Assembly (NCBI GenBank): GCA_963825575.1
Contig: CAWGUB010000027.1
Coordinates: 117,624-181,623 of the forward strand
Source: JAFDBW01 sp963825575
GTDB lineage: Bacteria > Desulfobacterota > Desulfuromonadia > Desulfuromonadales > BM103
Direction of reading: 5' to 3'
DNA length: 64,000 nucleotides
Position numbers and translations under genes: made by a program. The notes beneath the pieces were generated by a model that was not told where the DNA came from, searched no databases, and saw nothing but the letters and a program-made list of their open reading frames with translations. Shown piece after piece: positions 25,400-34,911 of the stretch. Position 1 is the stretch's first letter, and each line of letters opens with the position of its first letter.

Positions 25400-27297
25400 C
25401 AGGCCTCGTCTACACTGGGGCCTTCACCCGGGGCAACCGTATCTTCTGCAACGGCAACATCTTCGCTGGCAGCTTCAGCCACTTCTTCAGCTACAGCTTC
25501 GGTCACTTCTTCAGCACCGAATATCAAGGCCTTGATTTCACTGCCGTCCATATTTTCACGTTCGAGTAACGCTTCGGAAACCGTGATCAGGGCGTCTTTA
25601 TGCTGTGACAAGGTGTCCGTCGTACGCTCGTAGCATTCCTCGACGATTCGGCGAATCTCCTCGTCGATCGCCATCGCGGTGGCCTCGCTGTAATTCTTGA
25701 CGTGCCCGTAATCACGACCGAGGAAAACTTCACCTTCCTTTTCACCGAAAGCCAGAGGCCCCATTTTGTCACTCATTCCCCATTCGCAGACCATCTTGCG
25801 GGCGATTGCGGTGGCACGCTCCAGGTCATTCGAGGCACCACTGGTGACGCTTTCGAAGACCAACTCCTCTGCGACCCGGCCGCCAAGCAAAGTACATATC
25901 TTGATATTCAAACCGTCCTTGGTCTCGTTATATTTCTCTTCCTCGGGCAGGTACATAGTGACGCCCATGGCCCGGCCTCGCGGGATAATTGAAACCTTGT
26001 GCACCGGATCGGCGCCAGGGGTGAATATCGCCATCAGGGCGTGCCCTGCCTCGTGATAGGCGGTCACCTTCTTTTCTTCTTCGGTGATCACCATAGAGCG
26101 CCGTTCGGCCCCCATCATGACCTTGTCCTTGGCTTTCTCAAGGTCGCTGCGTGTCACTTCGTTCTTGTTGGCGCGCGCCGCAAGCAACGCGGCCTCATTG
26201 ACCAGGTTTTCAAGGTCAGCACCCGAAAACCCCGGCGTCCCCTTGGCAATCACCTCGAGTTCAACATCCTTGCCCAGAGGCACCTTGCGGGCATGGACCT
26301 GCAGAATTTTCATTCGACCGCGAACATCGGGACGCGGCACCACTACCTGGCGATCGAAACGGCCGGGGCGCAGCAACGCAGGGTCAAGGACATCAGGCCG
26401 GTTGGTGGCCGCAATCAGGATAACTCCCTCATTGGACTCAAAACCGTCCATTTCAACCAGCAGCTGGTTGAGGGTCTGCTCACGCTCGTCATGGCCACCA
26501 CCCATACCGGCGCCGCGATGACGGCCAACGGCATCTATTTCATCGATAAAGATGATGCAGGGGGCATTCTTCTTGCCCTGAACGAACAGGTCGCGGACCC
26601 GGCTGGCACCGACACCGACGAACATTTCGACAAAATCGGAACCCGAGATCGAGAAGAAAGGAACCCCGGCCTCCCCGGCAATAGCACGTCCCAGAAGGGT
26701 CTTACCGGTACCCGGGGCGCCAACCAGCAGCACGCCTTTCGGAATCCGGCCACCAAGCCTGGAAAACTTTTTCGGGTCTTTCAGAAATGCGACAACTTCT
26801 TCGAGCTCGTCTTTGGCTTCGTCAATACCGGCAACATCATTAAAGGTGATCTTGGCCTGGGATTCACTGAGCAGCTTGGCGCGGCTCTTGCCGAAGCTCA
26901 TAGCCTTGCCGCCGCCTGATTGCATCTGGCGCATGAAGAATATCCATACGGCAATCAACAGCAGGATTGGGCCCCAGGAAACCAATATGGACATCCAGAA
27001 GCTGTGGGTTTCGTCAGGTTCGGCTTCTATGGCGACGCCCTGATCACGCAGCAGACTGATCAGATCGGGGTCGTCCGGGGCATAGGTCTTAAAGGCGGAG
27101 CCATCGCTGTAGGTGCCCTCAAGGTTCGAGCCCTTGATCGTCACGTCAACAACCTCACCCTCTTCGAGAGCTGCCAAAAAGGTCGTATAAGGGACCGGTT
27201 TGAGTTCGCGACCCTGCTGGGTCATCATATTGAAAAGCATGATCATCACCAAAGAGATGACCAGCCAGAGTGCGAGATTCTTATAAAACTGGTTCAC
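25399..27297 (-). CDS. ftsH: ATP-dependent zinc metalloprotease FtsH
   Basis: Membrane AAA+ protease that degrades misfolded and regulatory proteins. I chose the GTG at 27297, which has AGGGGG four bases upstream and gives the family N terminus (V/M)NQFYKNLALW; another GTG 24 bases earlier lacks a ribosome site. From this start (632 residues) the membrane segments are about 5-25 and 100-122, Walker A GAPGTGKT 193-200, Walker B FIDEID about 250-255, and the zinc site HEAGH 415-419. The last 45 residues are an acidic Ala/Glu/Val-rich tail. The order tilS-ftsH-folP is typical. Confidence 0.96.
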   Translation of the reverse strand: MNQFYKNLALWLVISLVMIMLFNMMTQQGRELKPVPYTTFLAALEEGEVVDVTIKGSNLEGTYSDGSAFKTYAPDDPDLISLLRDQGVAIEAEPDETHSFWMSILVSWGPILLLIAVWIFFMRQMQSGGGKAMSFGKSRAKLLSESQAKITFNDVAGIDEAKDELEEVVAFLKDPKKFSRLGGRIPKGVLLVGAPGTGKTLLGRAIAGEAGVPFFSISGSDFVEMFVGVGASRVRDLFVQGKKNAPCIIFIDEIDAVGRHRGAGMGGGHDEREQTLNQLLVEMDGFESNEGVILIAATNRPDVLDPALLRPGRFDRQVVVPRPDVRGRMKILQVHARKVPLGKDVELEVIAKGTPGFSGADLENLVNEAALLAARANKNEVTRSDLEKAKDKVMMGAERRSMVITEEEKKVTAYHEAGHALMAIFTPGADPVHKVSIIPRGRAMGVTMYLPEEEKYNETKDGLNIKICTLLGGRVAEELVFESVTSGASNDLERATAIARKMVCEWGMSDKMGPLAFGEKEGEVFLGRDYGHVKNYSEATAMAIDEEIRRIVEECYERTTDTLSQHKDALITVSEALLERENMDGSEIKALIFGAEEVTEAVAEEVAEAASEDVAVAEDTVAPGEGPSVDEA

Positions 27298-27406
27298 ATA
27301 ACCCCCTAAAGCTGAAAACACCAGAAAAATGCGGTGCTTGGCGTTGTAAAATCATCGGCAACTTTACCATACCGGGTTCCTTATCACAAGTCGTTTATGA
27401 CTCATT

Positions 27407-28762
27407 TTACACGACTTCAACCCGTAATACAGGTTTTCCCGTGACCGGTCGCCAGCCTTCACATCGGCGATAGCCGAGGACCCATAAAATTTTATCATTC
27501 CCGAGCAACAACAGTGATTTCTTGCGATCCTCCACGGTGAGTTTGAGGTCGACAAATAAATCCTGAATTTTTTTCGTCCCGTCCATCCCGGAAGGCCGAA
27601 AACGATCTCCAGCCAGGCAATGCCTCAACGTCAGGGGAAACCGCAACTCCGTCGCATCGAATTCCACTGCGGCCGGGCCTTCGCCCAAGACATTTTCAAC
27701 CAGCGACAACTGCAACGTACGACCATCAGGGAGCATATAACGCCCCTCTTCATCCAGAACAACCTCAAGGGGATCAACTGCCTCGGGAACCTGCTTGTAC
27801 AGCAGCAGTTCATCGTATCGGCAGGCAATCCATGCTCCGGGCAGGTGCAACTCGCCCTGAGGCGGGCCCGTGCAAACCAGCTGCAGGACATTCGCAACAT
27901 GGGTTGCCGTGAGCCCTCGCAGGTGACCGCGAATTTCGTGCAGCACAGCCCTGACGACCCGACCGGCCAGCGCAGGGGCCATCTCGGCAAGTGCCCCACG
28001 TTGAAGAGAATAGCCTTCATCAACCCTTTTACCGACCTCTGCCAGAGCCCTGTTTGTCTGCTCCGACCAAAAATCTTCATCCAAGCGTAGCTGTTCACAA
28101 AATCCGGCAAGCTGTCCTGTGATGTTCGGGTTGAAACTTTCCAGGAGCGGCAGCAATTGGTGACGGATGCGGTTGCGGGTCAAACCATGATCGAGATTGC
28201 TCTCGTCTTCACGCCAGTCAAAGCCACCTTCTTCCAGGTAGGCCACCAACTCTTCGTGGTGAAAGGGCAACAGCGGCCGCACCACCCGGCCATCGACCTG
28301 GCGCATCCCCGCCAGCCCTGCCGTGCCGGCACCGCGCATCAAACGCATCAGGAAGGTTTCAGCCTGATCGCCTGCGTGGTGACCGAGGACAATCAGGCCG
28401 CAATTGCGTTCCTTCGCCAGAGCCTCAAGAAACTCCCGGCGTACATCTCTGGCAACTTCTTCCAGGTTCCCTTTGCGCTGTCGGGCAATGCCCGCCACAT
28501 CCTGACGCGCCACCGTCACATGCACATCCATATCGTGACAGAGTTGCGCGACAAAACGCGCATCATCGCTACTGGCATCCCGCAGGGCGTGGTCGAGATG
28601 TGCGACCTCGAGAGACAGGTTCAGCATATCGGCAAGACCGTGCAAAAGGCGGAGCAGTGCGACCGAATCGGCGCCGCCGGAAACGGCAACCAGCAGACGA
28701 CTGCCAGCCGGGATGCACCCGGACTGGAGAAGAGCCTTATGAAACCGGTTCTGCAGGGACAT
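27407..28762 (-). CDS. tilS: tRNA(Ile)-lysidine synthetase
   Basis: Converts C34 of the CAU anticodon of tRNA-Ile2 to lysidine so that it reads AUA as Ile. The PP-loop SGGADS is at residues 28-33 from the ATG at 28762, followed by an N-type ATPase domain and C-terminal TilS domains (451 residues). An in-frame GTG at 28813 could extend it by 17 residues; neither start has a clear ribosome site. Two tRNA genes with CAT anticodons lie directly upstream, transcribed in the same direction. Confidence 0.94.
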   Translation of the reverse strand: MSLQNRFHKALLQSGCIPAGSRLLVAVSGGADSVALLRLLHGLADMLNLSLEVAHLDHALRDASSDDARFVAQLCHDMDVHVTVARQDVAGIARQRKGNLEEVARDVRREFLEALAKERNCGLIVLGHHAGDQAETFLMRLMRGAGTAGLAGMRQVDGRVVRPLLPFHHEELVAYLEEGGFDWREDESNLDHGLTRNRIRHQLLPLLESFNPNITGQLAGFCEQLRLDEDFWSEQTNRALAEVGKRVDEGYSLQRGALAEMAPALAGRVVRAVLHEIRGHLRGLTATHVANVLQLVCTGPPQGELHLPGAWIACRYDELLLYKQVPEAVDPLEVVLDEEGRYMLPDGRTLQLSLVENVLGEGPAAVEFDATELRFPLTLRHCLAGDRFRPSGMDGTKKIQDLFVDLKLTVEDRKKSLLLLGNDKILWVLGYRRCEGWRPVTGKPVLRVEVV

Positions 28763-28863
28763 GACAAATACCAAGCCGGCTTGTTGCCCTGTCAACGACA
28801 GAGGACAAGCCACGCTGAAAGCGCAGAACCCCCTTCCGGGGCTGGAAGGGGGTTCTGTCAGAG

Positions 28864-28940
28864 TGGTGGCGGTGCAGAGATTCGAACTCCGGACACTGCG
28901 GATATGAGCCGCATGCTCTAACCAACTGAGCTACACCGCC
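28864..28940 (-). tRNA. tRNA-Met, probably elongator (anticodon CAT)
   Basis: A 77-nucleotide cloverleaf: acceptor GGCGGTG paired with CACCGCC, D arm GTAGCTCAGTTGGTTAGAGC, anticodon arm TGCGG-CTCATAT-CCGCA, encoded CCA. The paired position 1-72 excludes an initiator. Elongator Met fits best by overall resemblance, but tRNA-Ile2 also has CAT before TilS modification, and tilS is the next gene, so that alternative is not excluded. Confidence 0.88.
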
Positions 28941-28981
28941 GAAAACCAGCCGGCCGCCCATCGGCGGCCGTATATTTTATT

Positions 28982-29058
<77 letters not shown>

Positions 29059-29113
29059 ACAGGATTTTGGAATTTACCCGTCCGCCTTGAGGAAGTCAAG
29101 AAAAAACTACCAG

Positions 29114-29773
29114 CTAACGCTGCCGGACAATAGCAGACAACCTCTCCTTTTCACGCAGGAAATTAACCGCCTTGTCAGCATTTTCACGGGACGGGAAAGG
29201 CCCTGAGATAACCCGATGCCAGACGCCCTTTTCCCCGAGGTCTGCGGTTTCGACAAAAACCGTCAAACCGTAGGTTTTGAGTCGGCCAACCAGCTTGGCC
29301 GCATCTTCTCCAGTACGGAAAGACGCGACCTGCACCACAAAGCCGCCCGCTGGTGAAGCCGGTGTTTTGGCCTCGGTTTTCGGTAACCGCTTGGGCGGCG
29401 GACTGGCCGGCGCGACCTTGGCTTTTTTCACGGCGCCGGGACTGTCGGCCTTCTGCTCCGGGGGCAGGTTGATACCGCTGCCGAGAGGAGCCTGTTTGCC
29501 CTTGGGCAAGTTGTCATAGAAAGTCAGCTGTTCCGGTTTCTCGGGTGCTGTTTCCTCAACAGGTTTGGGCGGCGGCTCAATCTGGGCGGCAGCCGGTAAC
29601 CGGGAGTTTGCTATTTCATCGCTAACTCCCGGCGTAACGCTACTCTGTTTGCCATACATCATCCCAAGAGAGAAGCTGACACCGGCAACGGCCAGAATCA
29701 GGACGACGACCAGAACCAGCTGTTTTCGTTCAATCCGTCTTTGGGTGCGTGATACCACCGGCTGCGCCATCAT
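29114..29773 (-). CDS. SPOR-domain protein
   Basis: A 219-residue protein with a basic N terminus, one membrane segment (about 18-40), a Pro/Lys/Ala-rich periplasmic linker (about 55-140) and a C-terminal SPOR domain (about 143-217; GGFVVQVASFRTGEDA at its start). SPOR domains bind glycan strands stripped of stem peptides, usually at the division site, so it probably has a role in the cell envelope or division. It is 25 bases after argS, a neighbour often seen for such genes. Confidence 0.9.
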   Translation of the reverse strand: MMAQPVVSRTQRRIERKQLVLVVVLILAVAGVSFSLGMMYGKQSSVTPGVSDEIANSRLPAAAQIEPPPKPVEETAPEKPEQLTFYDNLPKGKQAPLGSGINLPPEQKADSPGAVKKAKVAPASPPPKRLPKTEAKTPASPAGGFVVQVASFRTGEDAAKLVGRLKTYGLTVFVETADLGEKGVWHRVISGPFPSRENADKAVNFLREKERLSAIVRQR

Positions 29774-29798
29774 CTAATAGATCTCCAAAAAACTTTTC

Positions 29799-31457
29799 CT
29801 ACATACGCTCCGGGGCGTCAACCCCGAGCAAGTCCAGAGCATTGGCGAGGACGGTCCGGACACCATTGACCAGGTAAAGGCGCGCCCGGGTGACCGCAGC
29901 GTCTTCCACCAGCACACGCTGCCGATTGTAGTAGCTGTGAAACTGGGCAGCAAGCTCCTGCAGGTAGTACACGATCCGGTGTGGTTCACAACTCTGGGCA
30001 GCCCCGACGACCACGTCCGGGTAGCGCGCCAGCTGTTTGGCCAGAGCCAGTTCCTCGACAAGGGTCAGGCATGAAAGTTCTGCCGTGCCACGCGCCGGCA
30101 AGTCGACGCCCTGCTCTTCTGCAGTGCGATTGATGCTGCAGACTCGGGCATGGGCATACTGGACATAGTAAACCGGGTTGTCGTTGCTCTGTCGCTTGGC
30201 CAGCTCCAGGTCAAAATCAAGCTGGCTGTCAGAGCGCCGCATCAGGAAGAAAAAGCGGCATGCGTCTTTGCCCACTTCATCGACTACTTCACGCAGGGTG
30301 ATGAAATTTCCTGACCTTTTCCCCATCGTGTAAGGCTGGCCGTCGCGCAACAGGTTGACCATCTGGATGAGCAGGACCTGGAGATCCTCCGGTGGACGCC
30401 CGAGACCAGCCACGACCGCTTTCATGCGCGGCACGTAACCGTGATGGTCAGCACCCCAGACATCGATCACCCGGTCGAAGCCACGGTCGAATTTTTCCAT
30501 GTGGTAGGCGACATCCGAGGCAAAATAGGTCGGGCTGCCATCTGATTTGATCAATACCCGGTCCTTGTCGTCACCGAAATCGGTCGTACGCAGCCAGAGG
30601 GCGTCCTCCAGTTCGTATGAGAGCCCCTTTGCCGACAGCTTGGCAAGCTCGGTCTCCACCATGTTCCGATCATAAAGGCTTTGCTCGCTGAACCAATTGT
30701 CAAAGGTGATGCCGAAAGCTTCCAGATCGACGGCTATCCAGTCAAGAACCTTTCCCACACCGTACGCAGAGCAGCGTTTGATCGCTTCCGCTTCTTCAAG
30801 CCTTACCGCTTCCGGGTCCTCGTCGCGCAGGCTGGCCGCCAGCTCGCGGATGTATTCTCCCTGATAGCCATCTTCGGGGAAGGTAATCTCATTTCCGTGC
30901 AGTTCACGCAGACGCAGCCAGATCGAGCGGCCGAGAGTTGCCACCTGGTTGCCGGCATCATTGACGTAGTACTCGCGCTGCACTTCGAAACCTGCCGCCC
31001 GCAGGATTGAGGCGACGGCATCACCCACGGCGGCGCCCCGTCCGTGACCGATATGCAGGGGGCCGGTGGGGTTGGCACTGACGAATTCAACCTGAACTTT
31101 CTGACCCTTGCCTGTCAGAGAGGTGCCATAGTCTTTTCCCCTGGCTGTGATGTCATCGAGCACTTCGTACCAGCAAGCAGGTGCCAGGGTGAAATTAATG
31201 AACCCGGGACCGGCAATATCGACCTTCTCGAGGAGCGAACTTTCACCGAGGGCGGCCACCAAGGCTTCGGCAATCTGGCGGGGTGACTTCTTCTCGGCCC
31301 GCGCCATAGTCATTGCCAGGTTGGTCGCAAAATCACCGTGTTCAGGATTCCCGGGCACCTCGACCTGAATCTCCGGAATGTCTCCCGAGTGCAGGGTACT
31401 GTTATCGAAGCAGGCCTGCAAGGCCTTGGCAATCTGTTGTCGCAGGAGATCTCTCAT
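29799..31457 (-). CDS. argS: Arginyl-tRNA synthetase
   Basis: Class I synthetase that charges tRNA-Arg. The 552-residue chain has the HIGH motif in NPTGPLHIGHGRGA (about 126-139), an N-terminal Add1-like domain that binds tRNA and a C-terminal anticodon-binding domain ending with LGVDAPERM. The KMSKS counterpart reads GKRSGNF, a normal degenerate form in ArgRS. Its ATG is at 31457. It heads the long minus-strand run through the SPOR gene and the CAT tRNAs. Confidence 0.97.
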   Translation of the reverse strand: MRDLLRQQIAKALQACFDNSTLHSGDIPEIQVEVPGNPEHGDFATNLAMTMARAEKKSPRQIAEALVAALGESSLLEKVDIAGPGFINFTLAPACWYEVLDDITARGKDYGTSLTGKGQKVQVEFVSANPTGPLHIGHGRGAAVGDAVASILRAAGFEVQREYYVNDAGNQVATLGRSIWLRLRELHGNEITFPEDGYQGEYIRELAASLRDEDPEAVRLEEAEAIKRCSAYGVGKVLDWIAVDLEAFGITFDNWFSEQSLYDRNMVETELAKLSAKGLSYELEDALWLRTTDFGDDKDRVLIKSDGSPTYFASDVAYHMEKFDRGFDRVIDVWGADHHGYVPRMKAVVAGLGRPPEDLQVLLIQMVNLLRDGQPYTMGKRSGNFITLREVVDEVGKDACRFFFLMRRSDSQLDFDLELAKRQSNDNPVYYVQYAHARVCSINRTAEEQGVDLPARGTAELSCLTLVEELALAKQLARYPDVVVGAAQSCEPHRIVYYLQELAAQFHSYYNRQRVLVEDAAVTRARLYLVNGVRTVLANALDLLGVDAPERM

Positions 31458-31683
31458 AAGCTTATGTCAGTTATCCTCGGCACAGGCATCAGCCTGCTTA
31501 TCCCAGTTGTTGCGTCGGGCGCAGGTTACACAGGGTTCACGTGTCTTCTGTCGTGATTCCGACTCGTTGCAGGGTTGAAAAAGCAGTGTATGTTAGCGCT
31601 GCTCATGCGGGGTGTCAAGCGTTCACGAGTGGACAAATCACGCCGTAACAGCAGGCAGCGACAAAACCTCAGGGCACAGCAAA

Positions 31684-31711
31684 GGCCCATCCCGATTGTA
31701 CGGGATGGGCC
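31684..31711 (-). terminator. Probable terminator of the ftsB-like gene
   Basis: An 11-bp perfect stem (31684-31694 with 31701-31711, 6-base loop) lies about 25 bases past the ftsB-like stop. The downstream T run on the minus strand is short (TTT), so termination may be partial. It precedes the promoter region of argS. Confidence 0.65.
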
Positions 31712-31736
31712 AGGCAAAAACGATGACAAATCGATA

Positions 31737-32048
31737 TTATTTCCGGTCCTGAAACTGAAAAACCAGTTCGTCGTCTCGAACCATTCCAAGCTCTGTTCGG
31801 GCAACTCTCTCTATGTATTTCCGGTCATTCTTCAATGCGGAAATTTCAATCCGCAGCTGTTCATTCTGTGCTTCGAACTTGTTGATCTTGTCGACAAGCT
31901 CGGCCCTTTGGTTGGACAATTTCAACATATGCAGAATCCCGCGGTCGCCGAACAGGGCAAAACCGAGAATCAGGGCCACCAGAGCCAGTGGCCATACATT
32001 GTGTCGCCCCCCGTCAGGGCGTGAAGCTGGAGCAGGGCTTCCCGCCAT
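31737..32048 (-). CDS. FtsB/DivIC-family septum formation protein
   Basis: A small bitopic division protein: Pro-rich cytoplasmic start, membrane segment about residues 15-32 (WPLALVALILGFALFG), then a coiled coil (about 40-80, RAELVDKINKFEAQNEQL) and an acidic end. This is the FtsB/DivIC layout, which links FtsL and FtsQ in the divisome. The start is the ATG at 32048 with GAGGAG 7 bases upstream; a longer frame to 32090 lacks a ribosome site. The chain is 103 residues. Confidence 0.88.
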   Translation of the reverse strand: MAGSPAPASRPDGGRHNVWPLALVALILGFALFGDRGILHMLKLSNQRAELVDKINKFEAQNEQLRIEISALKNDRKYIERVARTELGMVRDDELVFQFQDRK

Positions 32049-32173
32049 AAGCAATCTCCTCAACTTCGCGATTGTTTCATCAAATAGCATGAAAAATCAA
32101 GGTTTTTTGCACAAGCAGCATGATGCACCTGAAACAAGGACACCCTGATGATGAAGAATTGGCAACCAGAACA

Positions 32174-32203
32174 AAAAAGGCCTGCCATTCGGCAGGCCTT
32201 TTT
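32174..32203 (-). terminator. Terminator of the comEA-like gene
   Basis: A perfect stem (core 32179-32186 with 32191-32198, loop ATTC, extended by A/T pairs on both sides) lies just past the comEA-like stop and reads into T6 on the minus strand. Confidence 0.88.
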
Positions 32204-32211
32204 GCGAGGCA

Positions 32212-32514
32212 TTAATCAATAGTCAACTGGGTTTTCAGCTTGGCCAGCTTGGCTTCGCCAATCCCTTTCACTTGCGCCAGTTGATCGACACTTCTAAACG
32301 GTCCGTGCTCATCCCGATAGGAGATGATCCGTTCCGAAAGGGCCGGTCCAACGCCAGGCAGTGCCTGCAGTTGTTCTGCAGTTGCCTGGTTGAGATGAAT
32401 GGTTTCAAGCGATACTTTGGCAGCCGGGTTTTCGGCTGCAGAGACAGTCGCCGGCGACAACCCGGCAGACCCAAAGACAAACATCAAGGCCAACAATAAC
32501 AGATAATACTTCAT
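32212..32514 (-). CDS. ComEA-family helix-hairpin-helix protein, exported
   Basis: A 100-residue secreted DNA-binding protein: signal peptide (residues 1-27, cleavage near VSAAE), then a double helix-hairpin-helix (about 45-100) with LPGVGPALSERI and VKGIGEAKLAKL. This is the minimal ComEA form, involved elsewhere in DNA uptake or found orphan in non-competent bacteria. The start is the ATG at 32514; GGAGGG lies 7 bases before it. An in-frame ATG 15 bases earlier overlaps that site, so it is not the start. The gene has its own terminator; the upstream edge adjoins the lptD end. Confidence 0.9.
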   Translation of the reverse strand: MKYYLLLLALMFVFGSAGLSPATVSAAENPAAKVSLETIHLNQATAEQLQALPGVGPALSERIISYRDEHGPFRSVDQLAQVKGIGEAKLAKLKTQLTID

Positions 32515-32706
32515 AACATTTCCCTCCATAATTGGAATAATAACAAACCCGATGCGGGCATAAAATCCTGCAATCCCTCCTTGACTACACCTCCCTCCCG
32601 GATCAGTTTTGCCGCCCAACCCGACTCACAACGAGCCCCATCGGATGGCTGGCAATTTCATGTGAAAATATCAGATATTTCGCCATTGTCAAACAAATCG
32701 CATAAA

Positions 32707-34872
32707 TCAGTTCGTCATGCCGAAGCCGCCACCGAACCCCTTGTTCATCCCCAGCCCGGCCAGAACGAAACTGAGCATCACTTCATGGTCCTTGCTGTCG
32801 TCATACCGGTAGCGGTCGCGATAGGTCAGCAGGATGCTCCAGCACTTGGAACGATATTCGAGGCCGACGATCTTTTCAAGTTCACGACTCTCCCGGAAGT
32901 CATAACGCTCCTCGAAGCTGACATAGACCGGTTTGAGGAACGGCGTATAAAATTGGAAATTGACGTAATCCGTCGCCGCATTAACAAAGGTATCGTCCTT
33001 GTATGTATAATTGACACTGACCGCATTGCCGACATCGTCACGGGCAGAAGCAGCGACACTAAGAGTCCGCAACCCGCTGTCATCGTAAACCGGGATCAGG
33101 CTGTCCACCTCCAGGGCGACGTTCCGGGTTGGCCAGAAATCCAGTTCGAGGCGTACATCCGAGAACGGCTGGTCATCATCGAACAAGTCGTCCTCATCGT
33201 CAAACCTGTAGTTCTGCGAAAGGCGCAGGTTCAGGAAATCTCGATAAACCGTGGCACCGTCCTCTGCAGTATTGCTGGTTGTCAGGCGGTTGACCAGCGC
33301 GTAGCTGACATCGCTGCGCTGGATCTGTCGATCGAAAAGGTCGAAGAGGGGCAAATCATCCTGGTTCTTGTCCGGCACATAAGTATAGACCACTTTCGGC
33401 TCGATACTGTGCATGAGCCCTTCCATGCCCCAGCGGTTCGGCGTGTAGGTCCTGACCAGGCGCGTCGCGAGGGTCAGGGAGTATTCCGGGACAAACTGCT
33501 GATCGTCTTCGGCGTCCGTGTTGTAGAGCCGTTCATGAAGAGATATCTCCGGGGTCAATTCGAGCCAGGACCCCGGCTTGAATGACGCCGAAACGAAAGG
33601 TCGCAGGTAAAGTCTCTCGCCATCCAGACCCTCGTCACGCTGGAACCTCGTCGCATAACTCTCCAGGCCAAGATACAGAGGTGTATCACCCAGCCGGTAG
33701 CGGCTCTGGCTGAGACCGACCTCAGGCAGGCGCTGCAGCGACCTGTCGTTATCTTCTTCGAGATTCTTGAGATACCTGCCATAACCGACCAGGTTTAGCT
33801 TCTCCCAGTTGCGCTGGAGAATCACGGTTGAAACCGTCAGGTCGCGATTGTATTGATCGGCCGACTCACCGAATTCTTCAAAGAACTCCTGCTTGTTGGT
33901 GTATTCGACATCGCTTGTCAAGGTCCAGCCGCCGGGCAGGTTGCCGCGATGTTTCCAGTCCAGGTAATACGTGTCCGGCATATCATTGATGCCGGCCACA
34001 TGGTAGTAAAGCGCCTCGCCGTTGTTCTGGTTAGCCAGGGCATATCGGTACTCGAGTCCGGTACCGAGGCCTACCTTGGAAAGGTAGTCAAGGTAGAAGG
34101 TCGCGTCCATGTTACGATCGATCACCTGGTACCACGCCATGGAAGTGCGTGCACCCTTGTTGTTAGAATAGCCGAACCAGGGGGCCAGTAATCCGGACTC
34201 ACGTTCGGTTTTTACCGGGAAATACATGTAGGGGGTATAGAGTACCGGGACATCCTTGATATGAAAGAAAACCCCTTTGGCACGGGCATAACCACCCAGG
34301 TCGGCATCTACCTCCCGGGCCGAGAACTTCCAGTCCGGGACCTCTCCATCGCAGGTTGTGAAGCTGCCATCTTTGACAAAATAATTGGCATGCCCGTGTT
34401 TTTCTATCTCTTCCCCGGTAAGATGGAAATTGCCTTGATGAACCAGAACCTTGCCACCATGGGCCCGACCCTGACCGGTAGTCATGTTGTACTGCATGCT
34501 GTCACCGGAGAAGCTGACGTCGGCATCGCTTAGCAGAACGCTCCCTCGTGCTGCGGCATCCTGAGTCGAAGCTTGCCAGAGGAGTTCCTCCGAACGCAAC
34601 TCGACATCTGCCTGACGCAGGATGACATCCCCTTTGGCTTCGTAGGTATCTTCCTCCGCGTTGTGCAAAAGTTGATCGGCAACCAGGGAGATAGGTGCAT
34701 CCTGTTTTGTCTCCGGCTCAGGAGGCGCAGACTCGCCCCCTGTTACGGACGTTTCATCGACAGCCGGAACCAGCTCATCGTCAGCCTCGGCAGGCCTGCT
34801 CAAAGCGCACCAGAAAATAATGCTGATGATAAGCAACGCGCAGGGCATTACTGCAAAGGACAAATTTCGCAT
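32707..34872 (-). CDS. lptD: LPS-assembly outer-membrane protein LptD
   Basis: Outer-membrane beta-barrel that inserts LPS at the cell surface, so the cell has an LPS outer membrane. The chain is 721 residues from the ATG at 34872 (AGGT upstream; a longer frame to 34896 has no ribosome site). It has a signal segment (about 1-30), an acidic linker, an LptA/OstA-like beta-jellyroll (about 50-160), and the OstA C-terminal barrel to the end. It ends in a Gly-rich stretch and MTN, not the usual aromatic residue. lptE and other Lpt genes are not near. Upstream is folC. Confidence 0.9.
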   Translation of the reverse strand: MRNLSFAVMPCALLIISIIFWCALSRPAEADDELVPAVDETSVTGGESAPPEPETKQDAPISLVADQLLHNAEEDTYEAKGDVILRQADVELRSEELLWQASTQDAAARGSVLLSDADVSFSGDSMQYNMTTGQGRAHGGKVLVHQGNFHLTGEEIEKHGHANYFVKDGSFTTCDGEVPDWKFSAREVDADLGGYARAKGVFFHIKDVPVLYTPYMYFPVKTERESGLLAPWFGYSNNKGARTSMAWYQVIDRNMDATFYLDYLSKVGLGTGLEYRYALANQNNGEALYYHVAGINDMPDTYYLDWKHRGNLPGGWTLTSDVEYTNKQEFFEEFGESADQYNRDLTVSTVILQRNWEKLNLVGYGRYLKNLEEDNDRSLQRLPEVGLSQSRYRLGDTPLYLGLESYATRFQRDEGLDGERLYLRPFVSASFKPGSWLELTPEISLHERLYNTDAEDDQQFVPEYSLTLATRLVRTYTPNRWGMEGLMHSIEPKVVYTYVPDKNQDDLPLFDLFDRQIQRSDVSYALVNRLTTSNTAEDGATVYRDFLNLRLSQNYRFDDEDDLFDDDQPFSDVRLELDFWPTRNVALEVDSLIPVYDDSGLRTLSVAASARDDVGNAVSVNYTYKDDTFVNAATDYVNFQFYTPFLKPVYVSFEERYDFRESRELEKIVGLEYRSKCWSILLTYRDRYRYDDSKDHEVMLSFVLAGLGMNKGFGGGFGMTN

Positions 34873-34911
34873 GGCACTACCTGTCTTGGTAAGCATAAAG
34901 GTTATCTGCGA

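Noticed and set aside
31526..31804. A 92-codon frame overlapping the end of the ftsB-like gene
   Set aside because: It runs through the terminator hairpin, is out of frame with ftsB and has no recognisable product.
32212..32619. Longer form of the comEA-like gene starting at 32619
   Set aside because: The extra 35 residues precede a clear signal peptide and have no ribosome site; the ATG at 32514 has GGAGGG.
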